Positions 36,841 through 46,047 of a DNA stretch of 64,000 nucleotides are shown here, piece by piece (position 1 is the first letter of the stretch; every line of letters starts with the position of its first letter). Below the pieces are notes generated by a model, which ran no database searches, had not been told where the DNA came from, and saw only the letters and a list, made by a program, of their open reading frames with translations. A program made the translations under genes and the position numbers. The stretch is from JADJLQ01 sp044227925 (GTDB taxonomy: Bacteria; Bacteroidota; Bacteroidia; Chitinophagales; Saprospiraceae). The stretch is taken from the NCBI GenBank assembly GCA_044227925.1, contig JBGAVW010000007.1, positions 1 to 64,000 on the forward strand, given 5' to 3'.

Positions 36841-38142
36841 CTATTTGATATTTGAATAAAATTCCAATACTTTACTTCTGAAAGCCATTTCATATTTTGC
36901 TGTGATCACCAGGTTTTGGGCTCTATCGTAATTATTTTTAGCTATTATGTATTCCACGGTAGAATTGGTGGTACCATTATTAAACCTGGCTTCAGCAATT
37001 TTGAATGATTTCTCAAAAGACTTGAATTGAATTTCAGCAAGATCGTACCTTTCTCTGGCTCCTTCTGCAAGAAAACTGGCTTGTTCTATCTGCTGTTGCA
37101 CGGTATTTTTGGCAAGATCAGTGTTTACTTTGGCGCGATCAATTGCGATTTCGGCCTTTTTAATTTGAGACCTCACTCTATATCCATCCAATATAGGTAT
37201 ACTTAAAGATACTAATCCTGAATAGTTAAAGTTATTGGAGAGTTGTTTTGGATATTTTACTTTTTCATTGTTAATTGTATACGCACTGGAATAATTTGAA
37301 CCCAGGTTTAGAGAGAATCCAAGCTGTGGATACTTTAATGATTTAGCAGAAGCCAAATTCAATTCAGCACTCTTGATTTGAAATTCATTTGATTTTACCA
37401 TAGGGTGTTGTAAAAGAGTAGAAGAAAAATCATACTTTGTGTTTATGGTGTTTAATCCATCGCTATTTTGAATGTCGAACGACTCATGGTAAGGTATATT
37501 CATCAATTGTAAGAGACTCAATTTTGCGGACTTTAAATCTTGTTCATTTGCTAATAAATTCAATTGATCCTGGGCCAATTGTCCTTCCATATCTGAGAGT
37601 TGACTTGGAATGATGGCACCTTGGGCGTCCAGTGTTTTTAATCTGTTGATTTGAGCCATCGTGGTTTGTTCTTGCATTTCAGCTCTGACCAGTAATTCTT
37701 TATTGTTCAATATTTGCAGGTAGGCTATAGTAACCCGGAGTTGCAGGTTTGCTTCTTCATTTTTCAGGGCCCATCTGTTTGCTTCTTCAGCATATTGGGA
37801 GCTTTTGAGTGCATTATTTAATTGATTCGCTTGCCAGATGGGCAAATAAGCCTGCCCGTTAAATCCACCTCTGGTAATCTGTTCATTAATAAATCCATTC
37901 GTGGAAGGGTCAATACTTCTTCCAAAGTTTAAGCCATGGCCGATACCGGCGTTTGCACTAGGAAGTTTATTTTGTTTTGCAGTAATTACATCTACTGAAG
38001 AAGACTTATAGGCTAAATCGGCCAGCTTTGTCAAATTGCTGTTTTTTAAAGCGAGGTCTATACACTCCTGCAGACCATATTTCTTTTGAGCAAAACATAC
38101 TACATTAAAGAGAAGTATTATGTAGATAAGATGTGATTTCAT
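36841..38142 (-). CDS. TolC-family outer-membrane efflux protein
   Basis: A 433-residue outer-membrane factor. A signal peptide (HLIYIILLFNVVCFAQ) is followed by YGLQECIDLALKNS and two repeats of the long helical hairpin typical of TolC: first LQLRVTIAYLQILNNKELL, later NTVQQQIEQASFLAEGARER. SLSIPILDGYRVRSQIKKAE is the usual second-repeat block. It would form the outer-membrane duct of a tripartite export machine. It lies 21 bases downstream of an ABC ATPase gene and is probably co-transcribed with it, but no adaptor or permease is adjacent. Confidence 0.9.
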   Translation of the reverse strand: MKSHLIYIILLFNVVCFAQKKYGLQECIDLALKNSNLTKLADLAYKSSSVDVITAKQNKLPSANAGIGHGLNFGRSIDPSTNGFINEQITRGGFNGQAYLPIWQANQLNNALKSSQYAEEANRWALKNEEANLQLRVTIAYLQILNNKELLVRAEMQEQTTMAQINRLKTLDAQGAIIPSQLSDMEGQLAQDQLNLLANEQDLKSAKLSLLQLMNIPYHESFDIQNSDGLNTINTKYDFSSTLLQHPMVKSNEFQIKSAELNLASAKSLKYPQLGFSLNLGSNYSSAYTINNEKVKYPKQLSNNFNYSGLVSLSIPILDGYRVRSQIKKAEIAIDRAKVNTDLAKNTVQQQIEQASFLAEGARERYDLAEIQFKSFEKSFKIAEARFNNGTTNSTVEYIIAKNNYDRAQNLVITAKYEMAFRSKVLEFYSNIK

Positions 38143-38163
38143 TTTGTTTTAAATCTTTGTATA

Positions 38164-38826
38164 TTAATTATGTATTCTGCCATCCAGGAGTTCTACAATC
38201 CGTGTTCCATAGGTAGCATTTTTTTCTGAATGTGTAACCTGGATGATGGTTACACCTTGTTGATTAAGATCTTTAAAAATAGTCATTATCTCTTCACCCT
38301 GTTTGCTATTCAGATTACCGGTTGGTTCGTCTGCGAGGATGAGCTTAGGCTTAGCTATCAATGCACGTGCTATCCCAACTAATTGCTGTTGTCCCCCACT
38401 CAATTGGTTTGGAAACAAATCTTTCTTGCCCACTATATTAAACCGATCCAGCATATCCCCTACCAGGGCTTTACGCTCGGAGCCTTTTATGTCCTGGTAC
38501 AGAAGTGGAGTCTCAATATTTTCGTATACAGTGAGTTCGTCTATCAGGTGGTATGCCTGAAATACAAAACCGATGTACTGTTTGTATAATTGTGTCCTTT
38601 GTTTTTCCTTCATTTTATGGACTTCTTCATGTAGAAACCTATATTCCCCTTCGTCGAAATTATCCAACATGCCAATTACATTGAGCAGTGTGGTTTTACC
38701 TGATCCTGAAGGCCCCATAATAGACACAAACTCACCTTCATTGATTTCCAGCGATAAATCCCGCAATAAAAAGTTTCTCGCACCACCCACAGTTACCCAT
38801 TTGAAAATATTTTTTAAATCAATCAT
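38164..38826 (-). CDS. ABC transporter ATPase of the MacB/LolD type
   Basis: A 220-residue ATP-binding subunit. Walker A is GPSGSGKTTLLN, the Q-loop lies in FVFQAYHLIDELTVYEN, the signature is LSGGQQQLVGIARALI, and Walker B is LILADEPTGNL with the TGNLNSKQGEEIM block of the LolD/MacB group. These ATPases pair with FtsX/MacB-type permeases that work mechanically on lipoproteins, toxins or antibiotics. Here the only partner in view is a TolC-like protein; the permease must be elsewhere. A CATATTTG element (one mismatch to the promoter consensus) lies 33 bases upstream. Confidence 0.92.
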   Translation of the reverse strand: MIDLKNIFKWVTVGGARNFLLRDLSLEINEGEFVSIMGPSGSGKTTLLNVIGMLDNFDEGEYRFLHEEVHKMKEKQRTQLYKQYIGFVFQAYHLIDELTVYENIETPLLYQDIKGSERKALVGDMLDRFNIVGKKDLFPNQLSGGQQQLVGIARALIAKPKLILADEPTGNLNSKQGEEIMTIFKDLNQQGVTIIQVTHSEKNATYGTRIVELLDGRIHN

Positions 38827-39046
38827 TTAGTAATCTTGTTTTTATTTGATTAAAGTAACCAAATATGTTTAAAATTTATGCCATGTTTACAAATTACTGT
38901 TTTTCAATTCATTAAAAAGGAATTGTAGCATTTTTGGTGTACGGTTTTGATACACAGCGTCCGATTGAAGACAGGGCAACCTTGTTACTCAATTTTAACT
39001 TTTTTCAGTAGACTCCACCGGCCTTAATACCGTTAATTATTAAGAA

Positions 39047-39460
39047 ATGAAGACAAAGGGATATATCTCATTTTTGATTATTTTAAGTGTGCCTTTTATT
39101 CTGCAATGCGATAAATCAAAATTGTTAGATGAAGATATCGTAATCGGAATCTTATTCAAAATCCACAAGCATTCACGCCTTCAGTTTGAAAGAGAATTTC
39201 ATATACTTGAGTTTAATCAACGATCCCATCATGAGATAATTCATGTAAATTCAACTATTACCTATACCGCTCAACAAATCGCAAAATTATCATCTCAATT
39301 TAAAAACCTGCGTCGAAATGCTACCAGAGCAGGGTATGGCAAAAACCCATCCGGTTGGGAATATTATATGAATGAAAATAATGAGCAAGTAAAGCTCATC
39401 ATTGATACCGTTAATCACCATGTTATTATAAATCATGAAGTATATTTTGATGTTCATTAA
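39047..39460 (+). CDS. Putative small lipoprotein of unknown function
   Basis: A 137-residue protein with a lipoprotein signal: MKTKGYISFLIILSVPF, then a lipobox LQC at residue 21. No domain is recognised. The mature part is polar with many histidines and basic residues (FKIHKHSRLQFEREFHI, SQFKNLRRNATRAGYG) and a C-terminal strand pair (VKLIIDTVNHHVIINHEVYF). The gene stands alone between an ABC ATPase gene (divergent) and a DUF2200 gene 112 bases downstream. Confidence 0.65.
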   Translation: MKTKGYISFLIILSVPFILQCDKSKLLDEDIVIGILFKIHKHSRLQFEREFHILEFNQRSHHEIIHVNSTITYTAQQIAKLSSQFKNLRRNATRAGYGKNPSGWEYYMNENNEQVKLIIDTVNHHVIINHEVYFDVH

Positions 39461-39545
39461 ATAATATAGGATAATACCAAATACTTATTAGCGAGTGAAT
39501 AAAAAATAGGAGTTGGAAGGCAATTCGGCATTTCTGATTTAATCG

Positions 39546-39553
39546 TAAATTTG
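39546..39553 (+). promoter_or_regulatory. Bacteroidota -7 promoter element
   Basis: TAAATTTG, a perfect TAnnTTTG, 19 bases ahead of the ATG at 39573; the implied leader is about 13 bases. Confidence 0.42.
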
Positions 39554-39572
39554 AATTCCAGATACAATTAAA

Positions 39573-39932
39573 ATGAATTCAAAAAATAATGATAGAGTAT
39601 ACAAAATGGCATTTGCCAGTGTATATCCTCTTTATATACAAAAAGCTGAAAAAAAAAGTCGCACTAAAGAAGAAGTAGATGAAATAATATATTGGCTTAC
39701 CGGATACAACAAAAAAACGTTGCAATTACAGATCGACAAGAAAACCGATTTTGAGACTTTTTTTAATCAAGCTCCGCTGATCAACCCCAATGTATCAAAA
39801 ATAACAGGCCTCATCTGCGGGTATCGGGTAGAAGAAATAGAAGACAAAATAATTCAACAGGTTCGATATTTGGATAAGCTGATAGATGAATTAGCTAAAG
39901 GAAAATCAATGGAAAAGATCTTACGTAAATAA
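39573..39932 (+). CDS. DUF2200 family protein
   Basis: A 119-residue cytoplasmic protein matching the DUF2200 layout throughout: DRVYKMAFASVYPLYIQKAEKK at the N-terminus, EVDEIIYWLTGYN, a central FFNQAPLINPNVSKITGLICG, and EEIEDKIIQQVRYLDKLIDELAKGK near the end. Length is typical of the family, whose function is unknown. It has its own promoter-like element and no operon partner; the next gene is convergent. Confidence 0.88.
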   Translation: MNSKNNDRVYKMAFASVYPLYIQKAEKKSRTKEEVDEIIYWLTGYNKKTLQLQIDKKTDFETFFNQAPLINPNVSKITGLICGYRVEEIEDKIIQQVRYLDKLIDELAKGKSMEKILRK

Positions 39933-40004
39933 TCCGTGTTTTACAGACACCATCCTGGCAATTTACAATATTGTCAATTCCATTCATACTCCAAGTGTGT
40001 CATC

Positions 40005-42044
40005 TCACCACACCTTTATTCTATCGCCCGCCCCTTTCCACATTTTATTACTTTCCGTCAGCCCGTATGCATTATAGAACGGAGTATGATTACTTAGCGG
40101 GCCTACTACCCTATACTCTGCGGGTGAATGCACATCGGTATGTATTATCTGGCGCATAAATTCGTCTTTCATTTTGATTCTCCAAATAGTGGCATAGGAC
40201 TGAAAGAACCTCTGATCAGGAGTAAGACCATCCACCTTTTCAGTGGATTTGCCCTGAGGTGTCATCTTAAATGCATCGTAGGCAATAGCAAGGCCTCCAA
40301 TATCTGCAATGTTTTCCCCCAGGGTAAGTTCCCCATTTAAAGGCAAAGAATCTATTGGAATGTATTTGGCATATTGAGCGACTATTTTGTCTGTAATGGC
40401 TTTAAACTTATCGGCATCTTCTTTAGACCACCAATCTTTGAGATTACCATCCTTATCGTATTGGCGGCCCTGATCATCAAAGCCATGGGTGAGCTCATGA
40501 CCTATCACCATACCGATACCTCCATAGTTTATGGCATCGTCTGCATTTGCATTAAAAAAAGGAGGTTGAAGAATACCAGCCGGAAAAATGATTTCATTTT
40601 TTGTCGGATCATAACCTGCATTTACTGTTGGGGGTGTCATTTGCCATTCTGATCTGTCTACCGGCTTATCCACTTTCGCTATCGCCCGGAAAAACTCATA
40701 CCGGCTTGTATTGATTCTATTTTGAAAATAATTATCTCTTGTGATTACCAGTGAATCGTATTTTCGCCAGGTATCCGGAAAACCAATCTTTCGGGTAATG
40801 CTTGCTAATTTCTCCAGTGCTTTATCTTTGGTTGCCTCGGACATCCAATCCAACGACTTAATTCGATTTTCGTATGACTTTTGTAATCCATCTATGAGAG
40901 ACATCATTCTCTCTTTGGCTTTCTGATCAAAGTTTTTCTTTACATATAATTGACCTGCCAATTCACCAATTCTGCTATCAACGACATTCACCGCATACTT
41001 CCATCTTGGTTCGGGCTGCTCACGCCCGCTAAGTGTTTTATCAAAAAATTCAAATCCAGCCTGTGCAAAAGCTTTGCTCAATGAGTTATAGGAATTTTTG
41101 ATGGTGTGTGCCTTAAAATATGGCTTCCAGGTATCAATTGGAGTTGAGTTTATTAATTTATCCAATGATGAAAAAAAAGCGGGTTGAGCAATCATGACCG
41201 AATCGGTTTTTAAAAGCAGGCCGGCTTTTATAAGATTCCAATCCAATCCTGGACTCATCTTTTGCAATTGAGAAGCCCCCATTTTATTATAATTTTTTTG
41301 AGGATCGCGGAGCTCTACATTTGTAAAGTGACCTGCAGCAATCTTTGATTCTAAATTAAATACCGATTCGGCATTCGCTTTTGCTTTGGTACTATCATCA
41401 CCGGTAAGTGAAAATATTTTATTTAAAAATTCCTTATATGCTCTTTGTATGGATAGGGTAGCCTCATCCTTTCTAAAATAATAGTCCCTATCCGGCAATC
41501 CCAGTCCTCCCTGGAAAAACTGGGCAATATTTTTTGTAACATTTTTGTCATCTGCATTTACTCCAAAATTGATCAATACATCATTGCCGTTTATATTTTG
41601 CTCACATACATACAGAATCAGGTCATCGGTATTTTTCAATGAAGATATCTTATTGAAAATGGGTTGTAACGGGCTATACCCTTTTGCTTCAATAGAAATA
41701 GTATCCATGATGGACATATACATATCCCCTACCTTTTGCTCGAGGCTACCCATAGGTGCACCTTCAATTGACGCTGCTGCCTGGCAAACTTCCAATAATG
41801 CCTTTTCACTTTTGGTTTGCAAATCAAAGAATGACCCTGCTCCAATCTCAGTAGGAGGAATGGATGTTTCATTTATCCATTTCTCATTGATATACCGAAA
41901 ATAATTGTCTCCGGGAGCTATCGTAGTGTCAATACCATTAATATCCAAAAAAGCCTCTTTACGTGAGGTATCTGTCTCCTGCCCATTTTTACACGAACAA
42001 ATAAGAAAAATACATACAAGGCACTTGAAAAGCTGAATTTTCAT
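40005..42044 (-). CDS. M13-family (neprilysin/PepO-like) zinc metallopeptidase lipoprotein
   Basis: A 679-residue peptidase. The signal MKIQLFKCLVCIFLICSC ends in a lipobox with Cys18, so it is lipid-anchored, facing the periplasm or outside. The M13 N-terminal domain is seen in DNYFRYINEKWINETSIPP. The zinc motif is VIGHELTHGFDDQGRQYD at about residue 513, with the third ligand in GENIADIGG some 60 residues later, and the C-terminal CxxW-like end is replaced by KMWKGAGDRIKVW. M13 enzymes cleave short peptides. The S41 protease gene lies 42 bases upstream on the same strand and may be co-transcribed. Confidence 0.94.
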   Translation of the reverse strand: MKIQLFKCLVCIFLICSCKNGQETDTSRKEAFLDINGIDTTIAPGDNYFRYINEKWINETSIPPTEIGAGSFFDLQTKSEKALLEVCQAAASIEGAPMGSLEQKVGDMYMSIMDTISIEAKGYSPLQPIFNKISSLKNTDDLILYVCEQNINGNDVLINFGVNADDKNVTKNIAQFFQGGLGLPDRDYYFRKDEATLSIQRAYKEFLNKIFSLTGDDSTKAKANAESVFNLESKIAAGHFTNVELRDPQKNYNKMGASQLQKMSPGLDWNLIKAGLLLKTDSVMIAQPAFFSSLDKLINSTPIDTWKPYFKAHTIKNSYNSLSKAFAQAGFEFFDKTLSGREQPEPRWKYAVNVVDSRIGELAGQLYVKKNFDQKAKERMMSLIDGLQKSYENRIKSLDWMSEATKDKALEKLASITRKIGFPDTWRKYDSLVITRDNYFQNRINTSRYEFFRAIAKVDKPVDRSEWQMTPPTVNAGYDPTKNEIIFPAGILQPPFFNANADDAINYGGIGMVIGHELTHGFDDQGRQYDKDGNLKDWWSKEDADKFKAITDKIVAQYAKYIPIDSLPLNGELTLGENIADIGGLAIAYDAFKMTPQGKSTEKVDGLTPDQRFFQSYATIWRIKMKDEFMRQIIHTDVHSPAEYRVVGPLSNHTPFYNAYGLTESNKMWKGAGDRIKVW

Positions 42045-42086
42045 ATTATGATTTATAAGACTAAAAATTAAAAAATTTGACTGAGC

Positions 42087-44189
42087 TTAATTGGATGACA
42101 TAGCCGCTTTGTCAATCCATTTCGACATGAGTTCTCCGGTGATGGCCAGGTATCGGTCCCTCTTATAAAAATTGGTAACCCGATTATTCCTGTCAATTTT
42201 TATCATGTCTTTCGTGGTCCCGTCGTAAATACCGTACACATCCAGATCCGTTTCTATCCGCATCAGGCTTCTGTTAAAAGTAGATTTTTCTCTGATATTT
42301 TTTACCAATTCGCGATATGCTTTTTCTGAAACTACTTTTGGTACTTCATTTTGAAAGGCCAACCATTTTGCATTATCATCAAACCGGGCAAACTGACCAG
42401 CTGTGTCAATGCGATTTTTGAAATACTCTTTCATAGTCATCAATTCCGGAACTTCGGACCAGGTAGAATACTGTTGTTTGGAAAGTTCATCCCATGGTAA
42501 GGCTGTTTCCTGATCTTTTTCCTTTACTTTGTGATTTTCGTAATAACCATTGAGCCTGATATCCGGAGTGACGCCTTTTAACTGCACGGAAGACCCATTT
42601 ACCCGGTAATATTTCTGCATTGTAATATGAATACTTCCCAGATCAAAGGAATCAGCTTTGTTTTTAAAATGATTTAGGTCATACGGCCTTTGGACAGTTC
42701 CTTTTCCATAACTACCTGATCCAATGATCACCCCTCTGCGATAATCCTGAATAGCAGCTGCAAAGATCTCAGAGGCTGAAGCACTAAATTCATTTATCAT
42801 CACTGCCAGAGGGCCAGAGTATGTAATGCCGGGATCTCTATCTAAGTACAAACCAGGTCGATTGGTTTTTCCTTTTACTTGTACCACCGGTCCTTCGGTA
42901 ATAAATAAACCGACCATATTTACTACTTCCTGCAAGCTACCTCCACCATTGCTGCGCAGGTCCATTATCACTCCATCTACCGTGTCTGCTTTCAGTCGTT
43001 CCAATTCCCGAGCTACATCTTCAGCACAGCTGCGTCCATTAGCATCACCAAAATTTGAATAAAATTTAGGGAGGTTAATAATCCCGATTTTTTTACCATT
43101 GGTTTTTAAAATATTGCTCCTTGCAAAAGTCTCTTCAATTTTTAATTCTTCACGTACCAGTTTTACCACTTTGATATTTCCATCCATTTTTTTCAAAGTA
43201 AGTGAAACTATAGTCTGGTTTTCACCTCGTATTAATTTCACTCCATCTGCGATACTGTATCCTGCTACATCTACAGGCTTAGCATCGCCCTGCCCTACTT
43301 TAAGTATCAAGTCGCCCGCATCTACTTCTCCCGACTTCCATGCGGGACCGCCCTCAGCCAGGGTGGCAAGTTTTAAAAAACCGTTTTCTTCTCCAATGGT
43401 CGCTCCTATGCCATAAAATTTACCTGAGATTCGTTCATTCCAGGTTCTTTTTTCTATTGGTAAAAAATAATCGGAATGGGGGTCCATTCTATTGACCACT
43501 GCATTAGCATAGATTGAAAACAGTTCGTCATCATTATTTAGTGAAGCATATTGTTCCAGTATTTTGGAATATTGTTTTTTGACTACATCAACAGCTTCAC
43601 TCAATATCAATTCATTCGTTTTGTTTTTTATACTATCCACTTTTGAAAGATCTCTGGCATCCTTCCCCTCAACATAATTTTCCAATATATTATACCTGAT
43701 ACGGGATATCCATACCTTGGATCTGTCCTTTGCATTTACAGGAAAAGATTTATTTTCCGGATAATACATTTCAGAACCATCTTCTTTAAACACAAATGGG
43801 CCTTTAAACCAATCGGCAGATTCCTTTTTTAATTCATCTATCCTCATTTTATATTTTGCAATCACCTTATAAAAAAGTTCAATAGGAGCCCCATTTACTT
43901 CATCGTCAATATTAAATTTATACTGTTCAAAAGAAGTTATATCGGACTGCAGAAAAATGTTTTTATCAGCATCCATCCTTTTCAAGTAATCAGTATAAAT
44001 CAATGAGGAAAGGGAATCATCCATTTTTTTAGGGGCATAATGCTGTATATTCAGCATCTTTCCTATGGCATGTAAGGTCTGATCGTATTTATCCCCGGGT
44101 ACTTCAAAAGAGCTGAGCCCAAGAATCAAAAACATCCCATTGAGGCAGAGATATACTCCGAGCGTCTTATACCAAATTTTTTTAGTCAT
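42087..44189 (-). CDS. C-terminal processing (tail-specific) protease, S41 family
   Basis: A serine/lysine-dyad periplasmic protease of about 700 residues. The N-terminal membrane or signal segment is LGVYLCLNGMFLILGLSSF. A helical N-terminal domain is followed by a PDZ domain at about 253-345 (YGIGATIGEENGFLKLATLAEG). The S41 core comes next, with GGGSLQEVVNMVGLF, the serine in FSASASEIFAAAIQDY (about 471) and the lysine in GSYGKGTVQRP (about 495). A DUF3340-like C-terminal region completes the Prc layout. A TTG start at 44216 would lie inside the promoter-like element at 44214-44221, so the ATG at 44189 is preferred. It likely trims periplasmic or outer-membrane proteins. Confidence 0.93.
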   Translation of the reverse strand: MTKKIWYKTLGVYLCLNGMFLILGLSSFEVPGDKYDQTLHAIGKMLNIQHYAPKKMDDSLSSLIYTDYLKRMDADKNIFLQSDITSFEQYKFNIDDEVNGAPIELFYKVIAKYKMRIDELKKESADWFKGPFVFKEDGSEMYYPENKSFPVNAKDRSKVWISRIRYNILENYVEGKDARDLSKVDSIKNKTNELILSEAVDVVKKQYSKILEQYASLNNDDELFSIYANAVVNRMDPHSDYFLPIEKRTWNERISGKFYGIGATIGEENGFLKLATLAEGGPAWKSGEVDAGDLILKVGQGDAKPVDVAGYSIADGVKLIRGENQTIVSLTLKKMDGNIKVVKLVREELKIEETFARSNILKTNGKKIGIINLPKFYSNFGDANGRSCAEDVARELERLKADTVDGVIMDLRSNGGGSLQEVVNMVGLFITEGPVVQVKGKTNRPGLYLDRDPGITYSGPLAVMINEFSASASEIFAAAIQDYRRGVIIGSGSYGKGTVQRPYDLNHFKNKADSFDLGSIHITMQKYYRVNGSSVQLKGVTPDIRLNGYYENHKVKEKDQETALPWDELSKQQYSTWSEVPELMTMKEYFKNRIDTAGQFARFDDNAKWLAFQNEVPKVVSEKAYRELVKNIREKSTFNRSLMRIETDLDVYGIYDGTTKDMIKIDRNNRVTNFYKRDRYLAITGELMSKWIDKAAMSSN

Positions 44190-44213
44190 GTAAGTTATTA
44201 AATTTGAATGAAA

Positions 44214-44221
44214 CAAAATTA
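44214..44221 (-). promoter_or_regulatory. Bacteroidota -7 promoter element for the S41 protease gene
   Basis: The minus strand reads TAATTTTG, a perfect TAnnTTTG; the implied leader to the ATG at 44189 is about 18 bases. Confidence 0.45.
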
Positions 44222-44358
44222 GTGGAATAGTAGGAGAAATGCATCACCTATTTTGGGGGACTGATTTCCAATATCTGAAAGGGAAAATTTAAAATACCAT
44301 AGGGCATGATTTCATAGGAAGGGGGTATTACTTTATTGCAGGGGACAGCCGATACCGA

Positions 44359-45042
44359 TTACATGCGCTTGAGGTTATTTACTTTGGATTTAGCTTCTTC
44401 TACTTTATACGATTGCTGTTGCAATGAAGATTGTTTGTTTTTTTGGTCCTCTTCATTTTTGATTATTGCTTTTTCTGCTTCCTTTATTTTTTCATTGCAT
44501 CTTTCGATTTCTTTGTGATAATCTTCATTGTCTTTTATTAATTTTTTCATGTCACTATCCAGTTTCTTTAGATCTTTTTCTACCAGAGCAAGCTCATCTT
44601 CTGCTTTCCGTACACGGACAGATTGAGCAAATTTTTCGAGTAATTTTTGAGCTTCAGTATACTCTCTGGGATAAGTGCCGGAGTTTATATAACCAGCCCC
44701 GAGATCGATCCACATATTTACAACGGTTTTGTTTCCCGCACTTTCTATTTTTGAATAAATATCTATAGGAGCACCATTAGCAATCGTAGTTACTTTGGCA
44801 TCATCACTCATCCATTCTTTACCCTTTTTATCCTTTTTGATTTTGCCTTTATATTCCTTGATAAAATCTTTATACACATCATCTACAAAATCCGATGGAA
44901 CATCATAAATCTCAATTGAAAGGCTATTATTCTGACCTTTACTCATCACTTTCTGTGATTCCATTACCTGGCCTGATGCAATAAAGGATAGGGTAAAACT
45001 GATGCTAAGGGAGACAAAAACACGAATACCAAGTTGTTTCAT
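44359..45042 (-). CDS. Exported coiled-coil protein of unknown function
   Basis: A 227-residue protein with a signal peptide (GIRVFVSLSISFTLSFIASGQ). The mature N-terminal domain of about 110 residues is basic and mixed alpha/beta (SIEIYDVPSDFVDDVYKDFI, VVNMWIDLGAGYINSG). The rest, from about residue 140, is a strongly charged coiled coil (EDELALVEKDLKKLDSDMKK and onward). I do not recognise the family. It has its own promoter-like element and lies between the lipid kinase-like gene and the S41 protease gene on the same strand. Confidence 0.75.
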   Translation of the reverse strand: MKQLGIRVFVSLSISFTLSFIASGQVMESQKVMSKGQNNSLSIEIYDVPSDFVDDVYKDFIKEYKGKIKKDKKGKEWMSDDAKVTTIANGAPIDIYSKIESAGNKTVVNMWIDLGAGYINSGTYPREYTEAQKLLEKFAQSVRVRKAEDELALVEKDLKKLDSDMKKLIKDNEDYHKEIERCNEKIKEAEKAIIKNEEDQKNKQSSLQQQSYKVEEAKSKVNNLKRM

Positions 45043-45070
45043 TTTTAGTTGTTTTTAATTATTTATACAG

Positions 45071-45078
45071 CAAAATTA
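45071..45078 (-). promoter_or_regulatory. Bacteroidota -7 promoter element
   Basis: The minus strand reads TAATTTTGCTG, matching TAnnTTTG, in the 50-base gap before the coiled-coil gene; the implied leader is about 21 bases. Confidence 0.42.
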
Positions 45079-45092
45079 AGTATTTAATGGGT

Positions 45093-46016
45093 TTAAGGTG
45101 CACATATTTTGATGGCTTTTCTTACAATTGAAAACGATGCAGGTAATCTTCCCAATACTTCCCCTTCTGCTTCTAATAAAATCGTTTCATTTTTGCCAGG
45201 TGCAACTGTTAAAAATTCAGTGTGGAATGAAATGACCTTGGGATGCAGATGGATTTTACCGGAATAGAATTCTTTAGAAAATAGTAAAACTCCAAATTTG
45301 GAAAGTGGTTTCACGGCGGTGACTGCCAGTTGCCCGATATTGGGCCTGGCATGCGGGACTATTTGCAAGCCACCACCAGAATATGGACATAGTCCAACAT
45401 TAATGGTGTAAAATGCATCTTCGAGTATTTGCTGCCCGGATTTTATTTTACTTTCCTGCAATCGATACATAAATAAGCACCTGAAAATATAAAAGAGATA
45501 TATAAATCCATTGACCTTTGATTTTTTCTTTTTTGATTCTACGTAATTCGCAACAAAGGCGTCGTAAGCCATGCCAGCTACATTATTGAATACAGAATAT
45601 TCCTTTTGATCTTTTAAATTATAATATTCTACCAACCCAAGATCATGATCATGCAATTTAAATCTTTCAATCATTTCCAGCCAGGCAAAAACATCATGCG
45701 GTATATGCCAATACCTTGCCCAATCATTTCCGGTACCTAATGGCAATGCGGTAATAGGAATAATTCTCTCAGGGGATTTTTTGTAATATTCATCTATCAC
45801 CTCATGCACTGTACCATCCCCCCCCATAGCAACAATTATATCAGGATTGAAGTATAAAGCTTCGTCAACCAATCTTCTTGAATGACCAGGATATTCTGTC
45901 CATCGAAAAATATATTCCCAATTCCTATGTTTGAGCTCGACCTCCAATGATGGCCAAACTTTTAAGGCTTTTCCATTACAGGAAGTGGGATTTGCAATGA
46001 TAAATAAACGGGGCAT
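45093..46016 (-). CDS. Diacylglycerol kinase-family lipid kinase (DagK/YegS/LCB5-like)
   Basis: A 307-residue cytoplasmic kinase-fold protein. It opens with IANPTSCNGKALKVWP, the nucleotide-binding MGGDGTVHEVIDEYY at about 63-77, then ALPLGTGNDWARYW and the C-terminal beta-sandwich block (INVGLCPYSGGGLQIVPHARPN). Members phosphorylate diacylglycerol, sphingoid bases or related lipids. The substrate cannot be read from sequence. The neighbouring upstream gene encodes an enzyme of the AONS/serine palmitoyltransferase fold, which leaves a lipid-related pair possible but unproven. Confidence 0.9.
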   Translation of the reverse strand: MPRLFIIANPTSCNGKALKVWPSLEVELKHRNWEYIFRWTEYPGHSRRLVDEALYFNPDIIVAMGGDGTVHEVIDEYYKKSPERIIPITALPLGTGNDWARYWHIPHDVFAWLEMIERFKLHDHDLGLVEYYNLKDQKEYSVFNNVAGMAYDAFVANYVESKKKKSKVNGFIYLFYIFRCLFMYRLQESKIKSGQQILEDAFYTINVGLCPYSGGGLQIVPHARPNIGQLAVTAVKPLSKFGVLLFSKEFYSGKIHLHPKVISFHTEFLTVAPGKNETILLEAEGEVLGRLPASFSIVRKAIKICAP

Positions 46017-46047
46017 GTACTTATAAATTAAACAGCAAATATTCTTT

